Assembly (NCBI GenBank): GCA_013396655.1
Contig: WBMV01003161.1
Span: 2,602,059-2,666,058 of the forward strand
Length of the DNA: 64,000 nt
Direction of reading: 5' to 3'
From: Campylorhamphus procurvoides
Taxonomy: Eukaryota; Chordata; Aves; Passeriformes; Dendrocolaptidae
Part shown: positions 25,401-38,529 of the stretch, one piece after another
Position numbering within the stretch: position 1 is the first letter of the stretch
Layout: each line of letters opens with the position of its first letter
Notes under the pieces: model-generated
What the model saw: only the letters and a program-made list of their open reading frames with translations
What the model was told of the DNA's origin: nothing
Databases searched by the model: none
Translations under genes and position numbers: made by a program

Positions 25401-28400
25401 GAACTCTAAAGCCCTGGCCAACATGAAATAATTTGGCATTTGAGTTTATTGAGACTCTCAGTAATAAAAACCCCCAAAACCACACCAGGAGAAACTCAGG
25501 CACTCAAGCAGAACTTCTCATCATAATGAATGCAGTGCTCAGTACAGAGGGTAAGTTGCCAAAGGAGGTTATCAAAACCAATGAATACAGACAATTTTAA
25601 AGTCACATCTGGACACCGTTATGACAAGAACAGTTTGCAGCACGCAGGGATAAAGTTTTAATGAAATATTCTTAACAAGAGAAACTTGCTATGCCTAGTC
25701 AGTAAAGGCCACAATTTCTTATCTTTGCAAGTAATACATCACTGAAGCCAAAATCTCTCCTCTAGGAAACACTGAGCTAAGGAGGTGCTGGCAGAGGATC
25801 AGGCAGGGACTGCCTGCTGCTGTTGCAAGCACAGCCCTTTGGCATCAGGGAGAGTAAAATATTTTCCCCTTTATTAAAGAGGTATTTATTCACCCTGAGG
25901 GGTCTGCTTCTCTCAGACAAGGCATGAGCACCAACTGAGCGGACAGGAAGGAGACAGAGTAAAGGGCACCTATACATTTTTATTCCAACACCAACTCATG
26001 TACCAAGGGAAGGGGATTAAGCAAAAAGAGAAAGAGATCTTATCAGAAATGCAAGATGAAGGAAACTACTGAGCAACATCAACAAGACATCAGTGTTCAA
26101 TAGTTCTCCCCAGCAACTAGCAGTGTCCAGAAGCCCCAGACCATTTGGTCTGGCAGTCAGAAGAAAAGCTATCTCAAGACCACTGATGGAACTAAGGAAA
26201 TACCTGGTTCTATCCAAATGCAGGAAAAGATGCATCCTGAAGTCACAGTATATAATGCACTCAGGGTGCTCAAGTGTTCTGAGCCAGCTCCTCCACTGGT
26301 TTTGTCTGACCTGAACAAGAGCTGCAGCTTTCACAGGCAGCAGCTGGATCAAACCCACTGCTCAGAGCACAGATGCTGTGATCCAGGTCTGAATTTCACA
26401 GGCTCTTCCCACAGTTAGGGAGGACACGGTTGGGGGAAGCCCAACAGCCTGCTCAGTGCTTACAGGAGGGTGCATAAAGGGTTGCACTCTTTCCCCAAGT
26501 ATTCTTGGGCTGCTTATGGGGTGCCTCTGTCAAATTTTGCAGGAAAACCCTCCATCTCTCTTCCAGATCTTCCTACCAGTATCCACAGCTTATTATTTCA
26601 GCCATGGTGGAGACAATCTTAAACCTATCAGGAAGTTTGAGCATCTCCTTGCACTTCTAAGGGTTTTTTTCTTGAATGAGCACTTGGAAAATCACTGCTG
26701 TGTGCTGAATACCATTATAAATCATGTATTACCATTGCTCACAAAGAACCACTATGAATCATCAATGCAGAGAGCAAAGGCAAAGAGCAGAGCAGCACTC
26801 CAAACCACACGAAATGACCTCGTATGCCAATATACCTAAGAAATTTGTAAGAATATTTACATTCATTCAGGGCAGTGAGAAACCCATATGCTCTGTCTGT
26901 GGGTGTCCCAGAGAGCAGGACATGTGAACACAGCAGCTGGACTATCCTTTGAGGGAAACTCTGAAGGACATTTCTCATTCCAGAGACATTCCTGTAAATA
27001 AAGCAACTACTGTATAGCATCTCCATCCAAGGCAGAGGCTTTAATGCAAACCCGAGAGCAGGACTGCTCAGGATCAGAATGTGAGCTGAGTCCTGGGAAG
27101 GGATCTGGAAAATGCCATCACTGACAGCAGAGAGGAGGGAGGGGAGGCAGAGGAAGCTGATTTTAAATCACAGAAGCAGCAGACTACATATAGACTACAT
27201 CATGCTGTGACAGAAGAAAGTGAGGGGCACTGGTGTTCAATCTTCATCACCATTAAATCCTGGGTTACATCTCCAATCTGTGCCTGCCCTGAGCAGACCT
27301 TACCTCAGCTTCTACTATCTGCTGCACACATGAAAGTCTGCAGACAGTTGCAAGTCACTCACAGTCCTGCCTCTTGCACATTTATTCAAGGTAACAATCT
27401 TTTCCCTCCACTTCAGGGCACCATTCCCCTTCCACAGACAAATCTTCTAGCTGGAAGGTGACCTCCAGAGGCTCAGCTGAAGTTAGACAATCTTAAAAGG
27501 AGAGCACTACCTTATTAAAATCACCAGAAGTTTATCTCTCTGGCTCTCAATAATCGGTCTGGAAGATACTTTATGCCCTAATGGTACAATTCTTAATCCT
27601 ACTGAGCAGCATTCTTCCTTTGCAATTGAAATCCTTCTGTGAAGCAACAGCAGAGACAGAGAGGAATCCCCCCACCTTCAGCCACCTAAATGCAAGTCAT
27701 TTAGTGTAAAACATCAGTCTGTGCCCCTGCTCGAGTCAGCCACTGCAGAGAGAGGTGTTCAGCACATGAGTTCTAAAAGGCAATGACTCCCACTATGGAA
27801 ACACATCGTTCTTGCTTTGCTTACAGAACACGCAAGCAGCTTTCCATTGCAGTACTGAACCACACAATAAAACAGCCAAAAAAACTATTTCCACATCTAC
27901 CAAAGCTCAGCACACACTCAGTTGCTTTGTTCATCTGAAGTCCTACAAACAAAAATGCAAATCATTTTCCCAGCATAAACCCTCAAAGGCCAAGTGACTC
28001 CAGTTTATTCCAGAAGAATGGTTCATACAAATCTAATTACATAATTTACAAGTTTTACAGCAAAGCCCTGAGTCATCTGTAAAGCACATTCAGGTCAGTG
28101 TCATCAAGAAAGTTGCAAAAGTTTTTGAATAGGAAGAACAGAATCACAGTATCAGGGGACAAATTATTTGTTTGGCTTACAAGAGAGACTCTTTTTCATC
28201 AATGCCCATAAAATGACCAGTAGAATAGGTTTGACCTTGAAAATGAAATTTTGCCATGCAGATGTAAGTTAATTAAAAAAAGTCACCAAAAGAAGCACTG
28301 AGAACAGACATCCACAAAGCATTAGCAGCAGCATAAAAAACCCACATGGTGCCAAGCAAAAATATTATATACAAGTGACACAAAAGCAGTGCACACAAAA

Positions 28401-30000
28401 AAAGAGAAAGCCTGGAGAATCCTGACACTACATTTCAAGCTGATACCACTCCAAGCATGTCAGGAGGTCTGTGCAGTGAGAGATGACCATTTTGAAGCAA
28501 GTGAGTCTCTCCACTTTCCCAATACTTCCTCTAGCAACTCCACAGATGGGGTTACTCAACCCTTTGTGTGATTTCTTTCACTCACAAGAGCCTAGAAAAT
28601 CCTGTTCCAGTAAGGGCTCACTTTCTGCCTGCAGCCAGGGCAGCACGAAGGAAACTTCACTCCTAGATGCTTCAGTTGCCCAAAGGTTTAATAGCTTCCA
28701 TTTGCAACAAGACGACTGCTTAAATTAAAATGAAAGGAAAAAAAATAAAATATTGAGTGCTATCCGAGATTTCAGTTCGGGCTTTTAAATACATGGTTAC
28801 TGTGGGTGTTCCCTTTCCTAAGAGGAGATTTACATAGCTAAGTTTGGCATGTCTCCAAAACATTTGCTTCTCTGAGAACACAGGATTACTAGAGCAGCCT
28901 GTGGTGTGCCCCTACAGCAGTTAAGCATTCCTCTGGAGCAGGGAATTAAGCTCAGCCTAGATTCTGCCTGGACAACCTAGGTCCAAAAAAGTTCAAAGTT
29001 ATGCCCTACAAACCCTGTTCTAGGTAATCTGATAGGCTTTACCTCCCTGCTCAGCCCCAGAGTGTTTCACCTACAGAGCCTTCAACATCTGAACCAGCAA
29101 CAGTTTTTTTCCCCCCACTGCTTTCTATTTATTTTGTAATATTTATGTAATTCCTCTAAAATTAAGCACGCACTATTTATTTTCTGCAGTACCTACAGCA
29201 TTACTGAGGAGTTATTATTAGCAGCAAAGAAAAAAATTATGCCTAAGATAACCTATGTAGAAAGCATGGATATGGCCTTCTATTTATTCACTCTCACTAG
29301 GAACTAACTAAAAATAAAACTGCAGTGAAGCTGCGATAAAGCAATTTTAAAATGCCCAACACAAGAGTAAGTTTTGGTAATGCACTGCCATCAAGTATTT
29401 TTGGAGGGTTGTTTTTAAGTTTAAGACAACATCAAGCATGGATTAGCATTAAAATATTTCCAAAATAATAGCATGAGATAAAATTTAACTGAAATGTGCT
29501 AGGAACAAACACTAAATTTTTATTTAATTGCTCAACACAACAGTTTCTTGCATAATTTTCTGCAGGCACTCCCTATCAGCACCATTCTATAACCCCAAAT
29601 ACTGAGGTATCAGGACTCATTCAGACTCAGTTCTTCCCCCAGTTTGGATTCCATTTGTGGGCTTCAGAAGCCTGCACTGCCCCCTTTCCAAGGCATGTGT
29701 TCCCCCAGGTGTCATCAGCCCTGCCAGGCTGGAAACTCCTTTCCCTGAAATGGGCACCCACACTGCTCTACAGCACAAATTCTGACATTTGCTTCTTATT
29801 AATGCTAGCTTATGTCAATATTTCTTTTCTACTTCTGTCAACTGACAGTTGGGTTTGTTCCCTTTATAGTCAGGAATCAGAGTTTTAGATGAAACCTCAC
29901 TTGCTAGGATAGATGTGAATGAATTTGCAGTAAATATGCAGTGTTGTAGATATTCAGCCATTAAGGTGGCACTACGCTGGAGCAGCCCCAGCCTATTCAT
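22404..30000. other. Non-coding DNA, nothing recognised
   Basis: The longest frames here are 127 codons (26456-26839, plus) and 122 codons (22384-22752, plus). The latter begins at the ATG inside the palindrome. Neither resembles a known family, and both are overlapped by minus-strand frames. A T-rich run with TTTG-like units sits at 23382-23418. An exact octamer-type ATTTGCAT is at 24225-24232, but it stands alone. No CR1 fragment or RNA gene was seen. Confidence 0.65.
23382..23418. repeat. T12 run followed by TTTG/TTGG-type repeat
   Basis: Twelve T lead into an imperfect run of TTTG and TTGG units. This is a small, degenerate simple repeat. Confidence 0.8.
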
Positions 30001-33000
30001 GATCCAACCTCTTTTCCACAATTAGAAGTAAGTTTTTAGTGAATGAAAAGGAAGAAAAGACTATGTCCCTTCTCTTTGAAAGAACTAAGAATGCACAGGC
30101 ATTAAAATAACTATATAACACAGTAATTTCCAGCAGAACTAGTTCTCTGACAGCAAGCAAATCATATTCTCAAAACTGCTAATTAATTGCATTTTCCCTC
30201 CTGTAAGTGTGTGATTATCAATTTTTAGCGATCTTACAGCACCCACCAAGTTACACAAAAGCACAAGCACAAGTGACTGCTACAGAACAATGAGGAGTGC
30301 AGGCTGGGTACAATTACAGGGTGTTTCCTAAGAGCACAGTTCACCTCAGGATAGAGTGTTCAACCCAACCTACTTGTGCTTAAGCCTTTTGAGACAGACA
30401 AGGGAAAATTTAATCTCAGAAGAGCAGAGACTCTGCAGTCTTAATAAAAGGTGACACAGAGGTAATCACACACTGCAGATATCCCTCAGTGACTTGGTGC
30501 AAGATCACAGCAAGAACCCCTAGTCTATCCCAGCTGTGAAGGTTTTAGAGTTTTGTACCATCAGACAGATCACAAATACCTGTCCTCAAGTTTTTTGAGA
30601 TCAGTGGAAAAGACTAGACCTGTTTTCAGCTGCTTTCCCTACCCTGCCACAGCACTCTGCCTGTGTTTCTTGTCCTTAGTGTATTTAGCACTAACAAAAC
30701 CATTGAGACATCCTTCTGTTCAGCAGATAAAACAAGTTTTCCATCTGACTTCAGTGATTATTACTTTGCCTTCCAGGGATGTCATGTCATTTGCATTCCC
30801 GAAGGAACAGAGGGCATATTAGGTACCTAATCCACACTTGCAGAAAGAAGAATTGCAAATATCTTTCACTCAGAGCAAAAACTTTGTAGTAGCAGCTGAT
30901 TTAATACACAGCATAGTAACTGCTCAGGAACAGTTCCCCAGACCCACCTCTACTACTGGTAGGAGCACTCCACATAAATGGAAGTTCCGTTCCTGACAGA
31001 GCTGGAACAGGAGTCAAGGGTGGGCAAACCTCAGTCAGAGGTCTCATAGAAGATAATAGTCATAGAACAACGTGACTTTGACTGATGAGATCTTGCTACA
31101 AAGCCATACAGCAGAAAATGTGTGATAGACTCTAATCAGAGTACAGCAGATGGATTTTATTCTGTGGCACATTGTGAAGTGTGGCCATGACCAAAGCATC
31201 TCAGCCTGGCCATGTAGTTAGAATGAGCATCCACGACAATAATCAATATTTTACTTCAAAACCACCATTTTGAAGCAAATATAGCAAAAAGATAGAAAAA
31301 AACATAACAAAAACCAAGTGAATGAGAAGTAAAATAATTGTGTTGAAAGCTTTGGGTACACTATTCCAACAGAAACAAAAAAATTAAATTTTATATTGGA
31401 AAAATCCTTATTCTGAGGACAAAATGGAGACGAGCTAATTTTCAAAGAACACCACAACCAGTGACTGAAGCTTCCATTGCAAGTAGTCATAAACCTCCAA
31501 CATGCACTTGGCCACAAGTGCCCAGCCATACTCATTTCTATTTGTCAAATATAATCTGGATTTTACTGTGATACTCAAGTTTCTGCCAAGGTTTATACAA
31601 AACCCAAACCTCAAATGTAATGAAAGAAGGCTGAAAGAAGAGATCTGGCAACAACCTTTCAGATTTTATTCAAGTAGGGCTTTAATTATGGAGGAAAGTG
31701 GACCTGGACATCTGTCAGCACTTTAATATAGTGCCTTCAAGTGTGACCATATTGTTTAACTCCTTCAAATCAAATTGAAATGTTTGTTTTGTAATATCAC
31801 TCAAAATACTTAAATTGTTTTTTTTCTGGGCATAGATAAAATGGAACGGATTAATCAGAAACAAAATCTAACCCAAAACAATTCAAGATCAATTCCCTCT
31901 TGAAATAAACAGAGAAATTGAGACCTTATTTTAACAGCTCTTCTTTCTTCTTAAATGCTTTTCTCCCTTCTCTCCCTACAGACCTTTCCAAGGTCCAACT
32001 ATTTAGAAATGTGCCCTTTTTAAGCACTTTGAAGTTGGACTCTAACAGATATTTGGAACCAATAATAGTGGGACTTTTCTACTTGAGCTGGAGTCATTGG
32101 ATTAATGTTGAAAAGCCTGAAGTGCCTTGCATAAGACAAGTTCTTAAATTATACAGAGAGGCCCAATAACTCTATAGACATTAGGAGAAAGCATTGCAAA
32201 GACTTCCCTCTCTGAATGCAGGAGAAAATGTGTGCATGGAAGACTGACAGGGGAGGAAATAAAGCCTGTAACCAGTATCATTCTTCTTCCCAAATTAAAA
32301 CACAAAAATTGTTAGAAACTATACCTTGGAAAACAAGCAACTACAACTAATTTTCAGTACATTTGTTGTTTAGAGAAGAGCTTCGGTGAGCAGCCCAACT
32401 CTTCCTCTTGGATAGATATTTCATACCACAGTGGTGGCATCATGAGCTACCTCACTGGTGTCTGCTCTTGGTGTCTTGCCCAAAATCCAAGTGGTTCTCT
32501 AATGAATCCTACCTAGGCTCCTTTTCCTGAATTACATACCTTCCTGAAGACATTTTCATGCACCTTTGGTGTCCACTCTTTAGAGTATCCCATTCTTCAG
32601 CTCTCTTGGTGGCGTCATGATGGGCATGTCTTCATTTCTGTATATCTTCTTCCCATCTCTCATGGAATTTGTCAGCTGCCCAATATCTGAGTAGAGTTCC
32701 TTAATTATTCAATTTTTATTTTTTTCTTTTCTATAAACTATTACCTCATTCTCCTATCTATTCTCTTTCAGAGGCAAGAAGAAAATTTGAAGGTGAATCC
32801 CCAGTAAAACTAATTCTCAGCACGCTTGGCCTTTCTCTGATTGACTGTAATTCTCACTCTGTTTCTCTTATGAGATGGATGAGAGGTCTTTTGCCAGTGA
32901 CTGAGTTAGGAGATCCTCAGATTTCCTGGTAACACACTTTATTAACAGGACCATGCAAATGAACAGTGAAGTTCCTTTCACTCACCTAATAACGCCCAGG

Positions 33001-36000
33001 ACATTTAAATTGGTTTCTTTTCCCTTCTAGCACTTGCTTCCATAGGTTTTGGATAAGCCATCCGTGGAAGGTTGGATAGCACTGAGCATTGCTGAGCCAT
33101 GTAACCACACATCCTCTCCCTGCCGCTGGAAAAATGGCCATGAACCCCAGGGCATGGCCCAGAACATAGCCTGGGTGCAGAAACAACAGCAGTGCCACAG
33201 GGCACTTCCTTTGCTTCACAGAACTGAGCTCCTTCACACCCCACAGCTGTCCTGCTGGCTGCTCCCCTGCTTTCCACCCACCACACAGGAGCTGTGATAA
33301 TGGAAACTGGGGGGGAAGAGTCTGCTTTCACCACCTGACAGGCTCAAATGTTACTGTTTCCATGGTTATTTGTCACCATAGCTTTTTGTATGAAATATGC
33401 TGTGTTGTTTCTTATTGACACCTCAGGAGGACACTCCAGCCAGTAATGCTCCCTCCAACATTCAATCATCCAAGTCAGTTACACAGAGACTCTCCTGGAT
33501 TTTATTTGTAAAACAAATCTTATGCTTGATCAGACCTACAAATCCAAGATTCAGCCCTTTATTATGAACCAATAAGCAAAGTTGGAGGTATGGTAATGGT
33601 GTTGCATTTTTGGTGCCATCAGACTCTGAACAGGGCCTTCAGATGAGACAAACTCTTGTAATGATGCTCAAAACTAGACCCACATTTATTTTACTTTCAT
33701 CTGTGCTAAATTTTCCAAACTATCTGCATTTTGTTCACTGAAAATATTCCAACATAGGCAACAAATGCATGAAGAGCTTTTGCAGCTGTTGAGAAGCAGC
33801 CTAGGACATGGGTGGTTTCAGAGGAGTTGATTAGGAATGTGGGTACTTTGTATTTAATGGGAAGAATCACCCATGCTGAGGGTTTCCTCATCCCAAACTG
33901 CAAACAATTACTCCTGGTCACATTCTCCAACTAGAGCACAACAACACAGGGTAGCTGCTGCTTTGAAAAGGAGCAGGAGAGCACGTCCTGAAAGAATTCA
34001 CAGCTGATCCCTCTCAAAGACGAAATCAGAGCAATAGAGTACAAAGTTTTGTTTTTAATGCTGTCATCTCTAGCCATGACCATGTTTCTTGTCACATGTT
34101 TCACTTGAAGCAGACTGTATGTGCCACCTGGTCAGGGCAGTGCTTTCCTGGAGCAATGCAGACTGACTTCCAAGTGTCATTCTGGGGGACGTGTGAAGTT
34201 GTGATTGATGACTCCTCAGCACAGTTTATTGCCTGAAGAATCCTATCCGGAGCATTTGTTTCAAATATACAACATATAAACACTTGTACCTGACTCCTGT
34301 CTTCTGTAGAACCTTTGCTCCTTAATTAACTCTACAGACTAACAGTAAGTGGTCTTCACAACACTAGTATCAGGGAAAAAAGTGACCCCTAGAGTCAATA
34401 GCACAATGGAAAATGTAAAATATATGTTCCAAGCAAAAAGAAAATAAGTTCCCAGACTGGCATTAAAAAACCTGAGGCTCCTGCCCTCTAATGGATGTTA
34501 TGCATTTGTGTGGTTTATTGGAAATATTTAATAAGTTATTATAGAATGTCATGTTACTTTCAGATGTATGCATTTCATTACTCACCATGTTTCAGTCTGA
34601 CAAACAGTTTTAATTTCCATTGGACAAAGACTACAAATATAGGAAAATACACCATTTTCTACATGCTTGCTTCTTTACTACTTCCTTAAAGAAAAAAGGC
34701 AGTTCTGCTGTTCAGGACTGTCCCCAGCCTGATCTGCACTGTAACCATCAAACCTGCAAACTGACTGTGGCATTGCATTGCTCAGTACTTTATTTTTAAT
34801 GTACCAATATGTCACACTTGAAACACTTTCTCCCACAGTTCAAGAGTTTACTTTTAATGGAGATGTTAATCACAGGCAGCATTTTACACTGATTCATGAA
34901 ATAGCACGACAATTTTGTGTTCTTCACTTAACTATCTGTAAGTCTCCAAAAGCATATCTTGCATCATGAAACACACTTGGAATCACTACCTTATCTGTAC
35001 AAATCATCAAGAATAATGTTACTGCACCTACTCTCAGAGAAAATAAAACCCAAACTTAAATGTTCACTCTGCTCTAAATAATGAAGCGTAACCAGCAGAA
35101 CTGAGAGACTGGCAGGGCAGATGTTTCTCAGCATTGTTAGTGCAGCCAATGGGCTGCAGATTTCCCAGCTATCCTGGTCCTTCAGCTGCTTTTCAGCAGC
35201 TTCACATTCCATTAACAGGAGACAGTTAATTCTGTGAACTGCGCTGCTCTGAATATCACGAAAAACAAAAACCCCCAAAAAACAACAAAAGCACAGCCAG
35301 CTTCTAACTGAATGCCTTTCCCTGCATAAATATAACAACTTTTACTAGTGACAGCAATTCTGCAGTGAGTAATGGCAAGCCTTGCTCTGCTGAAACCTCC
35401 TGCAAAACCGCACGGCAAAGCCAAAGCTGATATTTGTCATATCTCTGCAGAAATCACTAGAGCTGAACAGGAGTATAAAACAAGGTGGAATTTGATTAGA
35501 TACACACACAGTTTCTTTTTACACAGACAAATCCTGCTTAAATTTATATCAGCACAAGCCAGCAATTGCAGTCACTGAAGTGTGTGGCTCTGTTGGCATA
35601 TGTACTGAGATTTATGCAGAAAGCTACCCATAACTGAGCAGGCTTGTCACCAGAGGCACAAACCCAACATACTCAAGTTCTACAGTATGTGTAACATTAC
35701 ACCCTGACTTGTTTTCTAAGCAGAGACATATTCTCTATGGGATAATCCAGCCCTGCAATTTAATTCTCTTAAAAACATATGCAAGGCACGTTTAGGAGGA
35801 CCTCAACTCCCTGCGCAATAATAAGGATCGTATCACTTTCTCAACCAGAGTACAGCATGCACACACGCTAGTAAAATTTTACCATTAAATTACTTCCACC
35901 ACATCTAATGATTCCACCTAAAAGCCATTCCTAGAGGCTACAAAAAAAAAAAAAATCTGTGTAGTACTCACACGCCAGGAAGTACCCCAGATGAATGGTT

Positions 36001-38470
36001 ATCCTGCTGCAGCAATGTTAGAGCTGTTGACTATTATGCATCAGGCTCTCCTGGGCTGAAGGAATGTCTAGGAAAGGCATGCCCTTGTCACAATCCTGTT
36101 GGCTTTACCTCATTACTCTGAAAAACAGGTTCTCTGGTAGCAAAGAGTCCTTATCTGTGCAGACTGTTAAGAGTAAAGAGCCATTCACTTCTTGCAACAT
36201 AGCTGGATATATCTGTCTAGAAGTGTAAACCAACTTCAGGGACCCAGTAAGAGCTTGTAGGAGGACCCAGAGTCTCTCAGAGCTTGCTGGAGTGACAGCA
36301 GAATCCCTCACCCCCAGTGGCTGGCTCTTCTGAGTCTACTTCTATTGCAACACGCTGGAAAGGACTAGAGCAGACCCCAGCTTCAGACCCCTCAGTGCAG
36401 CCAAGAATGCTACAATTTCTTTTAAACTGAAGAACTCCTCTAACCCTTCAATTTCAATAACACAAGGAGCCACAGGTATTTTTTTTTCTTTGTGAGGTCT
36501 TCTAAAATTCCTACTTAAAGTAGGATACATTATGATATATAAACATTTAATTCCCAGATCATATCCCATTAAGTACAGCCCTGAGTAGAGTTACATACTT
36601 TGTGTTTATCAAATTAACATGGCACAATTTAAAGCTGCCATTACAATTTCATTGCCATTTGTCAACCCTAAGGCAGAGTGGTAGACAGAAATATTGCACC
36701 AGCAAATCTGGGACAGAAAGAACTTCAGCCTGGTTGGGAAGACTTTAGTGTTTTGTGTTTTTTTGCTCTGGCTGAAAAAGTTTTATCCAGGATACCTGCC
36801 CTGCCTTGAAGAACAGTTCATCAATCTAAAATCAGCATTAGAAATATGGAGGGAACAAGTTGCATGGGGCAATCACAACAAGGTGCCCTTCTCTCACAGC
36901 TTGGCCAGGGCTCCTCCAAGGCAGCAAGGAGAATACCAGAATGAGTGTTACGAGTGATTTTGCCCTAAAGTCCCCCAAGCCTTCTTCCCTGCCAGGTACA
37001 GGTGAAAAGGAAAGCAGTAACATTTAGAGTCAGGGTTTTCACAACATGCTTCCTTCTTCCATGCAACTTTATCTGAAAGCTCAAGGAGAGAGGACACAGG
37101 ACCCTGGAAAGTAGAGCCCCCTCCTTACAGCATCTGCCTTTTGTCAGTCTTCCAGCCAACTTAATTACGACCCTCAGTGCAAGTCTCAGGAGGGAAGCCA
37201 CAAACCAGAGGGGGAAAGAACTAGCAGCATTTTATAGTCAAGATCATGCCTAAAAAATACCCACAAAAAATAAAACTAGTAACAAAAAAAGAAGTTTCGG
37301 TCAATGTGCCCTTCCTGCAAGTAATCTGTGCTCCATCATGTCCTGGAATATTGTTTGGATTCCCAGATGTGGCTGCAACCAGAAACAGCCACGAGCAGTC
37401 CTCCCTGCAGTCTTGACGTACCCCCTGATGTTCCAGAGATATCGGTTGAAGCCAAAGACAGGAAAATAGAATTAATACCAAAATCCACCTCCCTAGATCA
37501 TTTGTTTTTCCACAAGTATGTTAAGTACATGAAATAGGAAACTCTTCAAGAAAATTAAATCTTGTCTTTTTACATCAAATGCAAAAAAACCCACAAAATG
37601 AGTTTTTGCTGGAACAAGAGACATCCTGTCACTCGTCCATAACTTCATTTGATTTAAATTATAAGCATAAAAGTAGCATGGCAATTCAGTTCCAGGAATC
37701 ATATTTCAATCTTGGGATATTTTCTTGCATGGGCTAATATACCTTCTTACATCTTGAGAAGTAAATATACAATTACTGTGATGCTGGGAAATACATTTAG
37801 AAAATATTTCTCAGAAGTCTCAACCCATACGGGTGCTGAAATGTCAACCATTTACAACAGCTCAGAAAAATAACCTTTGATATTTGGTCAGTAGAAGCCA
37901 CAACAGAGAAATGGCAGTGGAGAAGCGTTATTAATTACTAAAAATAATGTAGTCCAATCTGGACCAGGACTGCCTACTCCTCTGAGAAAAACGGTTGAAG
38001 ATAAGACTTCTAGGCAAAAAAAGCATCCACTGTAACTGAAAGAGAACTGACAACTCCCAGCTTTCCTCAACCACAGCTCCTTTTCACTAATACAGTGCCT
38101 TGACAGAAGGCAGTCATTTCTGGCATCAGCTATGAATGAACTAACTCATTATCAGTAATTTTACGACTTCCCGTACACAGGAACAAAGTGTCCCAAAAAG
38201 AAAAAGGATTGCTATGCTTGTTCTCCCTCCTGAAAACTGCCACATGGGCTTAGCCAGCAAAATGGAGATTGGTGTTAGCGGCTTCATTTTGGAAAGAAAC
38301 AGTTCCAATGGCAGTAGGGGTGAGAACAACAATAGCAGAGGTGAAAACAGACCCCAACCCAAGAAAGGGGATAAGGAACATCCTTCTCACCTCCTGAATG
38401 AATTGTTAGCAGAGTCAGAGGTGCCTGATATTGATCCAGTCCGATTCCATAGCAACCAAACCCTGAGGGC
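30001..38470. other. AT-rich non-coding DNA, nothing recognised
   Basis: The longest frame is 121 codons or less throughout (for example 115 codons at 34991-35338, minus). A strong pyrimidine tract ends in CAG at 32771 and another at 31981. The first is followed by a short open segment, but no family is recognisable. An A14 run lies at 35942-35955. No interspersed repeat was recognised before the CR1 piece that begins at 38473. Confidence 0.65.
35942..35955. repeat. A14 homopolymer
   Basis: Fourteen consecutive A, the longest mononucleotide run in the window. No upstream open frame or flanking target-site duplication suggests a processed retrocopy. Confidence 0.9.
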
Positions 38471-38472
38471 TG

Positions 38473-38529
38473 CATAGAATCATTAAGGTTGGACAAGACC
38501 TTTAAAATCATCAAGTTCAACCATCAAAC
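38473..38529 (-). mobile_element. CR1 LINE 3'-end fragment
   Basis: Read on the minus strand, this segment gives the familiar 3' terminus of avian CR1 elements: a block like GGTTGAACTTGATGAT, then AAAGGTCTTGTCCAACCTTAATGATTCTATG. CR1 ends in short ATTCTATG-type repeats instead of a poly(A) tail, and one such unit is present here. Only about 57 bases are clearly alignable by eye. The 5' side (higher coordinates) has decayed beyond recognition, so this is a severely 5'-truncated, inactive copy. The subfamily cannot be set from this length. Its presence is the main support for an avian or sauropsid source. Confidence 0.88.

Noticed and set aside
31982..32169. Open segment after a very strong acceptor tract, faintly leucine-rich when translated
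   Set aside because: No donor follows before the stop, and the leucine spacing does not fit a real leucine-rich repeat.
35942..35955. A14 run considered as the tail of a processed pseudogene
   Set aside because: No upstream gene-like sequence or target-site duplication is visible.
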